Shown: positions 36,337 through 47,861, counted from the first letter of the stretch. The stretch: DNA of 64,000 bases from Smittium culicis (GCA_001970855.1 LSSN01000010.1:30872-94871); one strand, 5' to 3'. The notes: generated by a model from the letters alone, not told the origin. Translations and numbers: made by a program.

Positions 36337-39027
36337 TTAGTTGTCTTTAACTCTGATGTAAACAGCATTTCTGTGCGCGTCTAATCCTTCGACTTCTGCA
36401 AGTGTCATTACAGCATTTGAAATACTCTGTAGCCCTTCTTTAGATAGTTTCTGCGAAGTAATATGTTTTTGGAAACTTGAAGTGTTTACTCCGCTATACA
36501 TACGGGCAAATCCATAAGTTGGAAGTGTGTGGTTTGTACCAGACGCATAATCTCCACAAGACTCGCACGAATATTTACCTACAAACACAGAGCCAGCATT
36601 CAAGACTTTTGGTACTAGGGAATCGGGTTCCGCAGTTTGCAAAATTAAATGTTCGGGTGCATAATTGTTAGAAAATTCCATTGCCTCTTCGTAGTTATCA
36701 AATTGAATAGAGAAACTCTTTGGAATAGAGTGTCTAATAATTCCGACTCTTGGTAATTTGTTTGCTTGTTCGTCAAGTTGCTTAGAAATTTCAGCTTGCA
36801 TCTCATTTGTCAAATTCACGCCAACTAGAACTACCTGACTATCAGGGCCATGCTCAGCTTGTGATAGCAAGTCGCTTGCAACATAGCTAGGTTCACAAGT
36901 CATATCCGCAATAACTAGGAGTTCACTAGGTCCTGCTGGCATATCGATTGAAACCATAGCCATTATATCGTTTTGTACAATCATTTTTGCGCATGTAACA
37001 AATTGGTTACCAGGGCCTAGAATTTTATCAACTTTAGATACGGTCTCAGTTCCATATGCCATTGCAGCAATAGCCTGAGCACCACCTGCCATAACAACAG
37101 AATGAGCTTGTATTAAGTGCGCTACGTATAAGACTTCAGGAGCAATAGAACCATCTTTGGCTGGAGGAGTAGCTAGTACGATTTTACTACACCCAGCTAC
37201 TTGCGCAGGAATACCAAGCATCAGAGCTGTTGATGGAAGTACAGCAGTGCCGCCTGGAACATATATTCCTACTCTTTCAATAGGCCTACTGAATCTAGAG
37301 CAAGTTACACCTGGCATTGTTTCAATAGTGATAGGATCAGTCAATTGAGCCTCATGGAATTTTCGGATATTGTTATAAGCTAGATCGATAGAATTTTTGA
37401 CATTTTCATTCAATTTAGGGATTGTAAATGGAGCAGTTAACACAACAGAGTCCAAATCGACTTTATCAAATTTGCTGGTGAGCTCTTTAATAGCAGAATC
37501 GCCATGAAGTTTAACTTGATCAATTATGGGCTTTACTATATCGATAATCTCATCTGCTTTGATTATTGGGCGCTGTAGTAGCTGATTGATTTCCTCCTTA
37601 GATAAATTATTTTTATCAAAAGAGCGCATTTCAATTTTCATACCTTCAGGAGTAGGCACTTTTACGTGAGATAATGAAGTGATTAGGTTATCACTTTGAG
37701 ATTCCGAAATCGATTTTTCCGAATCTGGAGAAATTTTAGCTTGTTTAGAACCATTTTCGTCAGTAAGATCAATATTTTTTGATGATTCTGATTCTTCTGG
37801 ACCCAGTTTTCTTTTACTGTTACCTGGTCTACGAACGATTTTCTTACTTTTAATCAGCAAGTTTTTCTCGATATCAGAGATTGATACACCATTTGCAGTT
37901 GCCTTGGTAAGCATAAAGTATAACAAGTCGGCAGCTTCCCAAGCGATTTCATCGGGCGTAACAGCAGAACACAATTCTTCGGCCTCTTCCATAATTTTAT
38001 CATTTAGAAGTGCAGTGTCATTAAATAGTCTACTGGTGTATGAACCTGGGGGCGGATTTTCCTTTCTTTCAGAAAGAACAGCCCCAAGCCTACTAAGAAC
38101 GCCATTGTTTCCAAACTCAGTAGAATCAAAGCAGGTGTAAGTATCATTGTGGCAAAAACCAGGAGACTTTTGATTAACAGTAAAGAAAAGTGTGTCTTTG
38201 TCACAGTCTAGCTTTAAGCCGAGAAGTTCTTGGGTGGCGCCAGAAGTTAATCCTTTATGCCAAAGTCCGCGCTTTCTTGACCAATATACGCCTTGCTGTA
38301 GACTAAAAGCTTGTTTCAAACTTTCGTTGTTGGAGTAAGCTAAACCTAAACAAACGCCCATTTGATCGGTTACAACAGTTGTATATAGGCCATCTGTTCT
38401 GTCTGATTGAATTCCACAAGAAGATATAAATGAATCGGCGTAAGACAATTTATTTAGACTAGAAGCAGTATCCTCAAAAGAAAAGTTGTTAATGTCTGAG
38501 CAAACATCGATTCCTAAGTTAGTCAAAGCCTGAATGCTTTGGAGGCTTAGCTCTAAGGAGTTTTCAGAAGTATCAAAGCTTAGTTCAGCGATAATTCTAA
38601 GATTTTTAGCCTTCTGGGATATTGATTTCAAATCCATATCCAACTCTGGGTAATAGATCGTATTCAACTTAACAATGGAAACTGCTAAATCTTGGTCATT
38701 GGAATCTAGAAATTGTGATAATAATTTACAGTTATTGAAAATCAAACCTAGCCTCGAAGCTGGTATTTTCTCGTAAAACTGATCGTTCTTTGCAGATTCT
38801 ATTTCTGAATGTTCAAATAAGGCGTAGTCTAACCCTGAGTTAAGCATTTTATGTATTTCGGAGAAATTGGCGTTGGAGGGAAATAGTCCTATCGATCCGC
38901 TATCGAAAGAAGATTGCTTGGAGCATAGCTGCTGTGAGTAGATGCGTAATGGTAGTGTTTTTGAAGCACTGAGAAGCCTGTGAGCTTCCGGAGAAGAAGG
39001 AAGTTCAGAAATTATAGGAATAATCAT
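36337..39027 (-). CDS. HIS4: Trifunctional histidine biosynthesis protein HIS4
   Basis: Intronless frame of 896 aa (yeast His4 is 799). The N-terminal 200 residues are the variable fungal extension. The phosphoribosyl-AMP cyclohydrolase part covers about 208-300, with T-D-G-L-Y-T-T, the metal site D274-C275-D276 and G-F-C-H (290-293). The phosphoribosyl-ATP pyrophosphatase part covers about 330-400, with E-E-A-E-E (347-351) and W-E-A-A-D. A polar linker (about 400-455) contains a basic S-K-R-K cluster. Histidinol dehydrogenase covers about 457-892, with P-G-G-T-A, G-P-G-N-Q-F, S-Q-A-E-H-G (722-727) and C-G-D-Y-A-S-G-T-N-H-T-L-P. The protein thus carries out steps 2, 3 and the last two oxidations of histidine synthesis in the cytosol. 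All visible active-site motifs are intact. The C-terminus ends V-K-D-N. A possible Gcn4-type site lies upstream. Confidence 0.98.
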   Translation of the reverse strand: MIIPIISELPSSPEAHRLLSASKTLPLRIYSQQLCSKQSSFDSGSIGLFPSNANFSEIHKMLNSGLDYALFEHSEIESAKNDQFYEKIPASRLGLIFNNCKLLSQFLDSNDQDLAVSIVKLNTIYYPELDMDLKSISQKAKNLRIIAELSFDTSENSLELSLQSIQALTNLGIDVCSDINNFSFEDTASSLNKLSYADSFISSCGIQSDRTDGLYTTVVTDQMGVCLGLAYSNNESLKQAFSLQQGVYWSRKRGLWHKGLTSGATQELLGLKLDCDKDTLFFTVNQKSPGFCHNDTYTCFDSTEFGNNGVLSRLGAVLSERKENPPPGSYTSRLFNDTALLNDKIMEEAEELCSAVTPDEIAWEAADLLYFMLTKATANGVSISDIEKNLLIKSKKIVRRPGNSKRKLGPEESESSKNIDLTDENGSKQAKISPDSEKSISESQSDNLITSLSHVKVPTPEGMKIEMRSFDKNNLSKEEINQLLQRPIIKADEIIDIVKPIIDQVKLHGDSAIKELTSKFDKVDLDSVVLTAPFTIPKLNENVKNSIDLAYNNIRKFHEAQLTDPITIETMPGVTCSRFSRPIERVGIYVPGGTAVLPSTALMLGIPAQVAGCSKIVLATPPAKDGSIAPEVLYVAHLIQAHSVVMAGGAQAIAAMAYGTETVSKVDKILGPGNQFVTCAKMIVQNDIMAMVSIDMPAGPSELLVIADMTCEPSYVASDLLSQAEHGPDSQVVLVGVNLTNEMQAEISKQLDEQANKLPRVGIIRHSIPKSFSIQFDNYEEAMEFSNNYAPEHLILQTAEPDSLVPKVLNAGSVFVGKYSCESCGDYASGTNHTLPTYGFARMYSGVNTSSFQKHITSQKLSKEGLQSISNAVMTLAEVEGLDAHRNAVYIRVKDN

Positions 39028-39229
39028 TCTTTTTTATTGAAACTATACTTTTACTGTAAAATTATTGAAACTCTGGCTTGATCTTGTAGGAAACAAAAGA
39101 AGATTGTTATTTGGCAAAAGATATAATCAGATAAATACGAAAAATTCAATGATGTGACTTTCTTCACATTCTTGGCAAATATATTCTTGCACGTTTTGTT
39201 TTTTTTTTCCTTTTTCTTATTGAACAATT

Positions 39230-39484
39230 TTAAGCTCTATTGCTGATCAATGCAACTATTTTATTCTTCATTTCGCCCTTTTCAAGCATTAATTTTTTTT
39301 TTTTTTTACGAGTAGCTACTCTATTAGTTTTAGCAATTAATGGCGAATACTTTTGCAGATCAGCCATTTTTCTCCAAAATCGATAAGCAAAAAAGCTTAT
39401 CTTTATTACTCTTAAAATTGATGTGAAATAATGAGTCACCATTTTATTGGCCAGTATCCATCCTGAGTCTAACATATTGTCCAA
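39230..39484 (-). CDS. Hypothetical small basic protein, uncertain
   Basis: An open frame of up to 84 codons between HIS4 and OMA1. The first ATG within it gives about 81 aa; a later one gives 45 aa starting M-A-D-L-Q-K-Y. It has a K-K-K-K-K cluster and a basic tail. I recognise no family. It could be a small mitochondrial or ribosomal factor, or chance, since it overlaps the likely HIS4 promoter region. Confidence 0.2.
   Translation of the reverse strand: MDNMLDSGWILANKMVTHYFTSILRVIKISFFAYRFWRKMADLQKYSPLIAKTNRVATRKKKKKLMLEKGEMKNKIVALISNRA
39432..39438. promoter_or_regulatory. TGAGTCA, Gcn4/AP-1-type bZIP site
   Basis: A perfect TGAGTCA (palindromic equivalent of TGACTCA) lies about 405 bp upstream of the HIS4 start. 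In other fungi Gcn4-type factors bind this motif to induce amino-acid biosynthesis genes including HIS4. A single 7-mer can occur by chance, so function is inferred from position only. Confidence 0.3.
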
Positions 39485-39999
39485 TTATGTATAATTATTA
39501 AAAATCTTAGTAATTCGATTTTTTATTAGAAACGATTTGCTTTATAACAACGCTTTTACTCGGATATATTTTTTATCTTTAAACTGCAGCCACATTTGAG
39601 GAAACGAAGCCATTTTGTTCAATACTATATTATAAAATAAAGATATGCCAAATTATCTTCTTTTACAGCACTGATTCAAATTTCTTAGAACACTTTAACG
39701 AAAAATATGAAGCTATAGTATTGTTGAAAGCTTGACAAATACTAGCAAAAAATTGTGCATTTTAATTTGATCATATATTTTTACAAAGCATATAAGCTGA
39801 TTTTACTACTATTTTTAATCAAATTATGTCCAAATTAAATTTATGAATAAAGATTCATGCTAAGGTCTAACACTGGATAAAATCTTACATACAAGTAAAC
39901 TAAGCTTGTAAAAACAAGAATTGTATTTATTAATATTGCTTATATATGTAGAAATTTTTTCATCATTAAAATTTGAAATTTGCTACCAAATAGTTGTAA
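39485..39999. other. Intergenic DNA downstream of OMA1
   Basis: AT-rich, no gene recognised. Confidence 0.4.
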
Positions 40000-42438
40000 T
40001 TATAATAAAAGAAGACATTGATTCAACCAAACCGCTAATGGAGAAGCTGAAATATTCAATATTTGAGTGAAATTTGTTTTGATACGATTTAAATCAAGAT
40101 TTTTAATCTGATTAGGTTTGGTTTTACTTTCTAAAGGTAAAGAACTTATCCAAAGACGAGCTGTAATCTACATTATTCAATAATTAAAATGTAATATTGT
40201 AAATATCGATCTAAAAAAGTAGTAAAATTAATCTGCTTACTAGAACACCCTGATGTTTCGCTAACGGTAATCGCTTTACTCATCCAACCTTGAATATTCT
40301 CAACTCTGTTTGAACTACTTGGATGAGTGTTTAAAAATGATAATGATGATGCACCGTCGAGTGTTGACATTTTCTATAATAAAAAAATTCCATAAATCAA
40401 ATCGTTATTAAAAATGATTTTACTTGCAAGTCGTATTTTATTTTTATTTAGTTCACATTATAGTATATGGAATCCAATTTCCCCTCCAAAACGGTACCGC
40501 CTCATTTGGATTATAACAAGCTTTAGCTGTAAGCATTAACCTATGAAATAAAAATAAAATTATGAGTTTAAGAAACTTTCTTCGTTAGATCCCATAAATA
40601 ATATTAAGTGAAATAATAACAAAAAAGCCTCACCCCATCTGTCGAAAATATGTTATAAATTAGTTTGAAAGATATAAAACAGTTTAATTTAGTGTTAAAA
40701 CAAATGAATAAAAATTCGAATATATTTAAACATGTTTTAATTTTACATAATCTGCTTCTGATTCGCATTCTCGGCTGTTAGGGAGATCTAATAGTAAAGC
40801 AGACGCTGAACTAAACATCTGACCTAAACTGGAATCGACTAATAAAGATAGAGCTATTGATATCTAAATAAATTAAACAGAGAATAATTAATAAGCAATA
40901 AATAATATTATTTTGTATAATGTATAAAATTTAGAGGGAAAAAGCCATTACAAAGTTATAAATCCCAGACTTTGATAGTTTTTCTGAACCATGTCTATTT
41001 TGATAATTAGTTTAATTTATTAGTTTTATAAAATTTCAATTTATAAAATATTTCATTTAGATAAACTACCTAGCAATCACATGAGCCACCTAAGCAATAA
41101 ATAATTTAAAATTGAATTTAATTTAATTGTATAAATAAAGCTTTAATATATATATTTATATATTTATTACCTCGTGGCCTAAAACAACTGCCAATTTATC
41201 TTCAGTATCAGCAAGTTTCAGCATTCCCTGAAATCATTAAAATATTAAATAAAATTACCATGAATATATAAAAGAAAATCTATATAAATGAATTCTCAAA
41301 TCTGAAATTTTACTGTAAAAACAAAAATCTTATGATTAGGAATCACAAATGCATTTGGGATATCTTGATCTATAACATATACTTCCCACTTATTATCTTC
41401 AATTCCAGACACTAAATAAATATATTAAATAAATCCTAATTTAATTTGATACTTTTTAAAATAAATTTAGTGTAAAACTTTTGTTGAATACAGATCAAAA
41501 AAATAATTAATGTAAATATAATATTCACCGTCAATTATTCGTCTAGCTACTTTATTAACATATCTTGAAACCTAGGGTGAATATAATTAATTTATTACTT
41601 TTTAAAAAAAATAAATAAATAGAAAAGAATGGTAGAATTTATTAAATAATTCATGAAAAATCATAGTATATATAGTATATTATTTACCGGGTGATAAGGA
41701 GAAACAATGTAATTTCCATACTATAAATTATTAAGTTAAATATTATTCTTTAAAATTTAAAAGAGCATTGTAGGAATTCAACAGCTATAATCACATACTT
41801 GTTTTAGTATTTCTTTGAACGTTTGATTTGCTATCTCGTTCTCCTTCTTAGCAGAAACATTAATGAATCTTTTTCTTCCTAGAGTATACAGATTAGATGG
41901 TAAAAAACTTTCGAGTTGCCATAGAAATAAAAAATTCTCATAATGAGAGGTATAAAATCAATGCAATTCTTTTATTTTATTTGAACGATAATATCTCTGC
42001 AAATGCTTCAAACCTGTAGATTCCACAATTTCTAAATGATTTAGATAGTATATATAGCTCAAAACTGAACAAGCACCCAATCCATAGTAAAAACCCTTAG
42101 TGTTGTAAAATTGTGTATCTATATACAAATATTTCAATAAATACTTTTTTTTATTTGGTTTTTTTGCTAATAATTTATTTAAATAGTTAATTACTCGAGT
42201 TTTTGAAGTACACGTAGTTCTTTTTATTATTTCTATAGAATCTGGTTTGGTTTTTAAAGATCGATCTAGAGAATATTGATCCCGATGTAAACGCTATACA
42301 ATGAATGTACACAATAAAAGCAAATGGTAAATAGCAAATATGCAGAAGTAAAAGTATGTAGGATTATTTTTGGTTTTATAAATAGAAATTAAGGTATTTC
42401 ATCCTACTGTTTCTAAATTTGCTTGTAAATCGATTCAT
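40000..42438 (-). CDS. OMA1: OMA1, mitochondrial M48 metalloprotease (multi-exon, includes 5-nt microexon)
   Basis: Exons on minus: 42014-42293, 41799-41878, 41688-41720, 41529-41571, 41314-41411, 41171-41227, 41070-41089, 40952-40994, 40747-40863, 40634-40638, 40498-40540, 40241-40373, 40000-40160, with a start exon probably near ATG 42436-42438. Motifs in order: H-L-E-I-V-E-S-T-G-R-K-R-F; S-P-Y-H-P; N-A-F-V-I-P with K-I-F-V-F-T-G; the zinc site H-E-V-A-H, cut by an intron after H-E; E-S-E-A-D-Y; L-M-L-T-A-K-A-C-Y; and L-N-T-H-P-S near the end. A hydrophobic segment (A-C-S-V-L-S-Y-I-Y-Y) precedes the protease domain, as expected for an inner-membrane enzyme. OMA1 processes inner-membrane proteins under stress. 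Uncertain points: first exon and presequence, the junction after 40498, and the last exon, which is open but not conserved. Confidence 0.85.
40634..40638 (-). other. OMA1 5-nucleotide microexon (ATGGG)
   Basis: The minus strand reads ..GACAG / ATGGG / GTGAGG... Joining it to the flanking exons gives E-A-D-Y-M-G-L-M-L, exactly the spacing of the conserved OMA1 segment E-A-D-Y-I-G-L-M-L. Without these five bases the two exons are out of frame. Confidence 0.75.
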
Positions 42439-43531
42439 TTCTTTGTGATTGGAGCATCAACAGACTACTTTCAGGATTCTGAATTCTTAAGTACCTATTA
42501 TATATGTTAGTTTTTTTTTTAAGATTGCAGAGAGCTCTAGTTAAAACTAATATTAAATATAAATATTAAACTCTTGTATAAGGAAATAAAAAACATGTCA
42601 ATTCATATATATGCACTAAATCGTTTTCTTGAGCATAGCACAGCCATTTGACATAAACCTTACAAAAATTGATTTATAGGTACTTCAAATGGTGCAAGCT
42701 ATTCGTCATATAATTGGATCCAGAATTATACATAAAATTGGGTCCAATTAAATAAGCTTATTTTATAAAAATCTTAAATGCCTAGATAAAACTTATTTTT
42801 AATGCCAAGAAATTTCATTTAAGCTTTTTTGAGCTTGAATATTTAAACTTTACTTTTTAACCCTCTCACCGGCGGCAGGCTGTTATTGATCTACCAAATC
42901 TAGCAAATTAGTTTCAGTAAAAATAATTTCATTCCGAGGATCAATCGGTAGTTGATATGTGATAATATTTAAGCAGATAGTACACTTACCTGTATATCAC
43001 AAATGAATCAATAGGTTATTTATATTAACAAGCATTGGGCGTGAAAGGGCTACCTGTATACAATATTAAATTTTTTTATTGTATATTTGATAGTATTGTT
43101 AGGCATTAATATCTTAATAACTAATCAGGATATTAAATAAAAGAATAACGTTCATCCATCTGTTGAATTTTAGCATGTTATTTATTATTCGTTTACAAAT
43201 TGTTGTTCTCCGCCTTCAATAAGCACCGTTTAATATCCAACATAGGCGCGAAAACAGAATTAAAATCTTATAAAATTAAAAAAAATCCTGTAACAAAAAT
43301 TAATATAAATAAATTAGATCAAAGAGTAGTAATAGATGAGAAATTACTTAATCCCAAAGACAAGAATTCAAAACTAGGAAATTTGAGTTAGAAAATCAAG
43401 TTTGCATCATCAGCGAATAAATTAGCAAAAAAGTACAAATTTCAAAAAGAAATAATGAAATACTGAAATAGGGCCAAAAATTAACTGCCCACTAGAGCAA
43501 ATTTAGAACAAAAATAAAAATAAGCTAATAA
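42439..43531. other. Intergenic DNA between OMA1 and the LINE
   Basis: No gene recognised. TTAACCCTCTCACCGGCGGCAG at 42857 onward is broken here for length; it starts TTAACCCTCTCACC and resembles the ends of the TTAA-flanked elements at 28 kb. A 63-codon open frame at 43200-43391 has no motif. Confidence 0.35.
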
Positions 43532-43547
43532 AAATAGAAATAGACTC
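43532..43547. repeat. Left target-site duplication of the LINE
   Basis: AAATAGAAATAGACTC is repeated exactly at 49202-49217, bracketing the element. Confidence 0.8.
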
Positions 43548-43667
43548 TCTCTTTTCTTCTTTGAAGCCCAACAATCGAAACAACCAATTAAAATTACTTA
43601 AATATTTTTTGCTAAATAAATATCAAATAAAGTTCATTCAACACAATTATACTCAGTTAGTAGAGTG

Positions 43668-45192
43668 ATGGAAACTAACAATAGTATTAACAAGCAACCG
43701 TCCAACTTAAATTGGGCAGAAATTGTATCTAATAACCTGAAACCACAAGAGGATTTAGGTTTTGGTAGAAAAAAATTTTTACAAGTAAACAATTAAAAAC
43801 CCGTATCGATTTTAGAAACGATATCGGGGATAAAAACAAAAAATAAAACTATAATGTGCACGGGTGGAACCTCATTTAAACTCGGATGCAGATTAGGAGG
43901 ATTTTATGTCGACATTGACTCGGCAATAGAAGAAATACTCGAACAAATATGTGATATTCAAACATGTTTTGAAATAGACCACAGATGGAAAATTTTATTT
44001 CTAAAATTCCAAGACAAAGATAATATGGAATTAGTTAAAAATAAAGATAAAAATATGAAGATAAAATTATAGAAATTCTCGAAACATCGGTTTATAGTGA
44101 GGACTACAAATAAATAATGACCCCGTCCTACAATGGATTAAATATGTGGGACGTAGCTAAAGAAACGTATAAAAAATTAGTTAACGTGGGAGACGTTCTA
44201 GATATATCAGCTCTAAAACATACCAAGTTTAACTCATATCTATCAAAGAGTATAAAAATAGCAATTAAAACTAAAAACGAAAATGAAATTCCCCATATTT
44301 TAGTAGTCAACGATATCAAAGTAGCCATGTTGTGGAATGGTGCAAAAATTATATGTACATGCAATAAAGAAACTTCCCAATGGAAAAGCGAATTCCTTTA
44401 AATAAGAGCCAAAAACGAAAAAAAAAAAAAAACTTTAAAGAATAAGAAATAGTAGTTCAAAAAATATTAAAAAATTATTTATTGAAGAAATAAACAACAA
44501 AGATGGAAAAAATTATTAAAAAGAAAATACAAAAAAAATTGATAATAATACCAGCGTAGAAGAAAATCCACAAAAAAACGAATCACGGGTTAAAAAAAGT
44601 ATATCCGAGCCTGAAAATGAAAAAAAAAATTTGGTATGATATATCTATAATTAACAGAGTATTTGCTTTTAGTAACTATAGAGGCGAAAACAAAATAAAT
44701 AATTATGTTACAAAAAATTACAATAGTAATACTTCACACGAAGTACATGAAAGAGACCCTGATCTATTAAGAATTCGTTCCATCTATTCTGAATCTATGC
44801 AAGACAATATTAGTTGAAATAGAAAGAATATAAATAAGAAACCCACGGTTGAAGAAAAATTGAAAAGAATAGAAAAAATGAAAAGAATGGAAAGAATGGA
44901 AAGAATGGAAAGAATGGAAAAAATAAAAACGAAAATGAAAAATAGAGGGAAAAAAATATCTGAAGAATTTTTTAATAAAAGAAACATATTACCTGAAGCT
45001 ATAATTCAGTCGAAGGACGAAATTAATTCTATTGACGCTCTGTTAACTCTTAATAAACCTAACAGTCTTTCCACAGACCCCGGTATAAATCGCCTAACTA
45101 AATTATCTACCGTCCCAAAAAAAAAAAACGATGTTTTCTCTCCTGAGAAAAAAAGTTCTATAGTATTTTCTGCGGCTATGATAGAAGAATGA
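43668..45192 (+). pseudogene. LINE ORF1 (Gag-like), broken
   Basis: Begins M-E-T-N-N-S at 43668 and stops after 42 codons (TAA 43794-43796). Further fragments follow in other frames: 43854-44072, 44117-44401 (ending with a Cys-x-Cys before C-N-K-E, a remnant of a nucleic-acid-binding C-terminus), 44617-44817 and 44860-45192. The last contains a 9-bp tandem repeat (44876-44920) encoding M-E-R units with a basic, helix-forming character. ORF1 products normally bind LINE RNA; this copy cannot make a full one. Confidence 0.6.
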
Positions 45193-45240
45193 TCCTATAC
45201 AAACTATAAGATAATAAATATTAAAAAAAAGCGAACAAAA

Positions 45241-46017
45241 ATGAAAGAAACACCGAAAGAAACAATGAAAGTAAAAAATAACATCAAAATAACAACCTTT
45301 AATTTCAAGGGAATCTCAGAAAACAAAAATATTACCATACCTTAAAAGGATTATCAAATCAGATATAATGTGCTTTCAATAAATCAATATAAAAGATGCA
45401 TAAAAAAATTTTTGGTCAGAATATTGGGGAAATAAAGTAATCTTGTCCAAATACACAGCTATAATATTAAACAATGATTATTCAATCATATCTAATTATA
45501 TATACTTTGATGGCAGAATTAACATTAAAAATATTTCCACTCCAGACAAAAACAAGTTAAAAATATTAATCTTTACTTATCCAATCATGAAAAAGAAAGA
45601 AGAATAATGATAGAATTTCTAAATGAAAAATTAATAAGTATATCCGATGATAATGAGAATATTATAATATTAGGTGACATGGATATGGTAGAAAAAGAGC
45701 TTACTGATAGATTCCCTGAAAAAATAACCAATAAAAAAGAATGGAGACACATTAAAAAAATTACTAACCAATACAATTTAATCAACGCAATATCCATACT
45801 CAATCATAATGAATCCATTTTCACATGGGAAGACTATTCAGGAAAACATAAATCTAGAATATACCACGGTCTAGTTCCTATAAACGTATTGAATAACAAA
45901 AAAATCATAAATATCAGATCCACTGAATTCTCAGACCACAAATGTATCACGATCCAATTACTTCAAACACAAAGTAAATTTAAAAAAAAAAGGAAATTAA
46001 ATAATAGTCTATTGTAA
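45241..46017 (+). pseudogene. LINE APE-type endonuclease domain, broken
   Basis: Starts M-K-E-T-P and soon shows I-K-I-T-T-F-N-F-K-G, the usual first strand of the endonuclease, then a stop at about 45342. The open C-terminal part (45607-46017) carries L-G-D-M-D (G-D-F-N position), F-T-W-E-D and S-D-H-K-C, the S-D-H motif of the active site. The N of G-D-F-N is replaced by Asp. It would nick target DNA in an active element. Confidence 0.75.
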
Positions 46018-47861
46018 AAAACAGAACTAAAAGAGACAATTGAAAGATATTTAAAACGTGCCTGCAGCTCATTAAATGACTGAGTAATGCCAAAAAAACA
46101 GTTAAAAAAGTCTATACTAACTATTCAAATCACAAAAATAAATGCTACAAGCTAAATGACCTGGAAGTAACCAATAAAATTATCATAAAAATGATAAAAA
46201 ATACACACACCAATGAATCGAATAATAAAAATTATATCAAAGAAATAAAAGCAAATGAGAATGGACTCATTCAAATAAAAAAAAATAAACTGGACGGAGT
46301 AATTATACGATCTCGAGTCAATTGATCAGAAAAAAATGAAAGATATAACAAATACTTCTATGGACTGCTTAAATCTAGAGAAAAACGAAAAGAAATAAAC
46401 GAAATATCCAATGAAAAAGGGGAAACTCTGACAGAAAAAAAATAAATTATAAAAGAAGCACATTCGTTTTATAGAAAATCGTTCCAAAAAGACCACACAT
46501 CATCAATAAGCCTATTAAATATACTATCAGGAATAAAACCTAAACTTAATACTACAGAAATACATATGCTTGACAATAATATTTAACAGAGATAATAAAC
46601 GTAATAAACGATTCTCCCAGTAATAAATCTCCAGGATCTGATGGGTTATCTTTTGAATTCTATAAAAAATTCAAAGAACAAATTTCTAGCCAATTAGAGA
46701 AGATATTTAATAACAATCAAGAAGTGAAAAAATGGAACAACCAGAATTGTGACTCCACAATAGCTCTGATTACAAAAAAAGGAGACTTAATAAGCCTCAA
46801 AAACTATCAAACAATAACTCTTTATAATGTAGATGAGAAGAGCTATACAAAAATAATTACTAATAGGCTGCAGAAAGTAATTGAATAATAATTGATAACA
46901 ATAAATCGGGCTTCATTAAAGATAGAAGAATTTTAGATAATATTCATGCCACAAACTTCCTATTCGAAAATGGTATAATTGATCTTTATAGAACCAATGG
47001 ATACTTAATCATGATTGATAAAGAAAAAGCATATGACAGAGTTGCCATAGTCTATATGTGCATCTGTTTAGAAAAAATCGGATTTAGTCAATCTTTTATC
47101 GATTCACTAAGAAACATATATGAAGGATCAAATACAAGGGTATGCATAAATGGCACCCTTACTGAACCAATAATAATTGAGCAATGAATAATACAAGGGG
47201 ACTCGCTTTCACCATTATTACACAATTTAATAATCGAACCTTTCCTAAATAGTCTGAGCAATAATATACAGGGGATAAAAGTGGCCAAAGACAACATTAA
47301 ATATCTAGCTTATGCAGATGACTTGTTAACAGAAATTAAAAAGCAAAAAGATGAACCAATATTAAATAAAAAACTCGAACTTCATTCGCTAGCCTCAAAC
47401 AAAAAAATTAATATAGAAAAAACGATCTACATAAAAATAGGAAACCCAGAGAACGTCTGGCTGGATTAAAAAGCTATTAATGCAATAACAACTTTAAAAT
47501 ACCTCGGAATTCACTTTTCACCCAAAGGAATGTCGATAAAAAAGAACCAAGAAGCCCTAATTGAAAAAATAACCAATAAAATCAAAAATTTATCAAATAG
47601 AAAGCTATCTATAAAAGGAAAAGTATTAGTGGTTAATAGTTTTATACTCTCCAAACTCTGGTATACTGCACACGTAATACGATTCGACAATGGTTTTATC
47701 AAAACTGTAAAGAAGATAATAAATGGATTCATATGGAGCAATAAAAAAAACACTAGTAAAAATTGATGCGCTTGAACTGGATATAAATAATGGAGGGTTG
47801 GGATTAATTAACATCGAAGCCCAGATAAAAACACTTTTTTTTTAAGTGGTACAACGAATTT
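46018..47861 (+). pseudogene. LINE reverse transcriptase domain, broken
   Basis: Recognisable RT blocks: N-K-S-P-G-S-D-G-L-S-F-E-F-Y (near 46620-46660), K-N-Y-Q-T-I-T-L (46800), N-K-S-G-F-I-K (46905), D-K-E-K-A-Y-D-R (47015), Q-G-D-S-L-S-P (47195), Y-A-D-D (47311-47322) and Y-L-G-I-H-F (47500). In-frame stops include TGA at 46323-46325 where the family has Trp and TGA at 47185-47187. The downstream thumb region continues to 47766, then shifts frame at an A8 run (about 47744-47751) and again at the T run near 47840. Confidence 0.85.

Noticed and set aside
39230..39484. Confident gene call between HIS4 and OMA1
   Set aside because: Kept only as a low-confidence entry; no family match and it covers the likely HIS4 upstream region.
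46323..46325. Alternative genetic code with TGA read as Trp
   Set aside because: One LINE TGA aligns with a conserved Trp, but the host genes encode Trp with TGG throughout, and the 892-aa gene ends in TGA. Decay of the LINE explains it.
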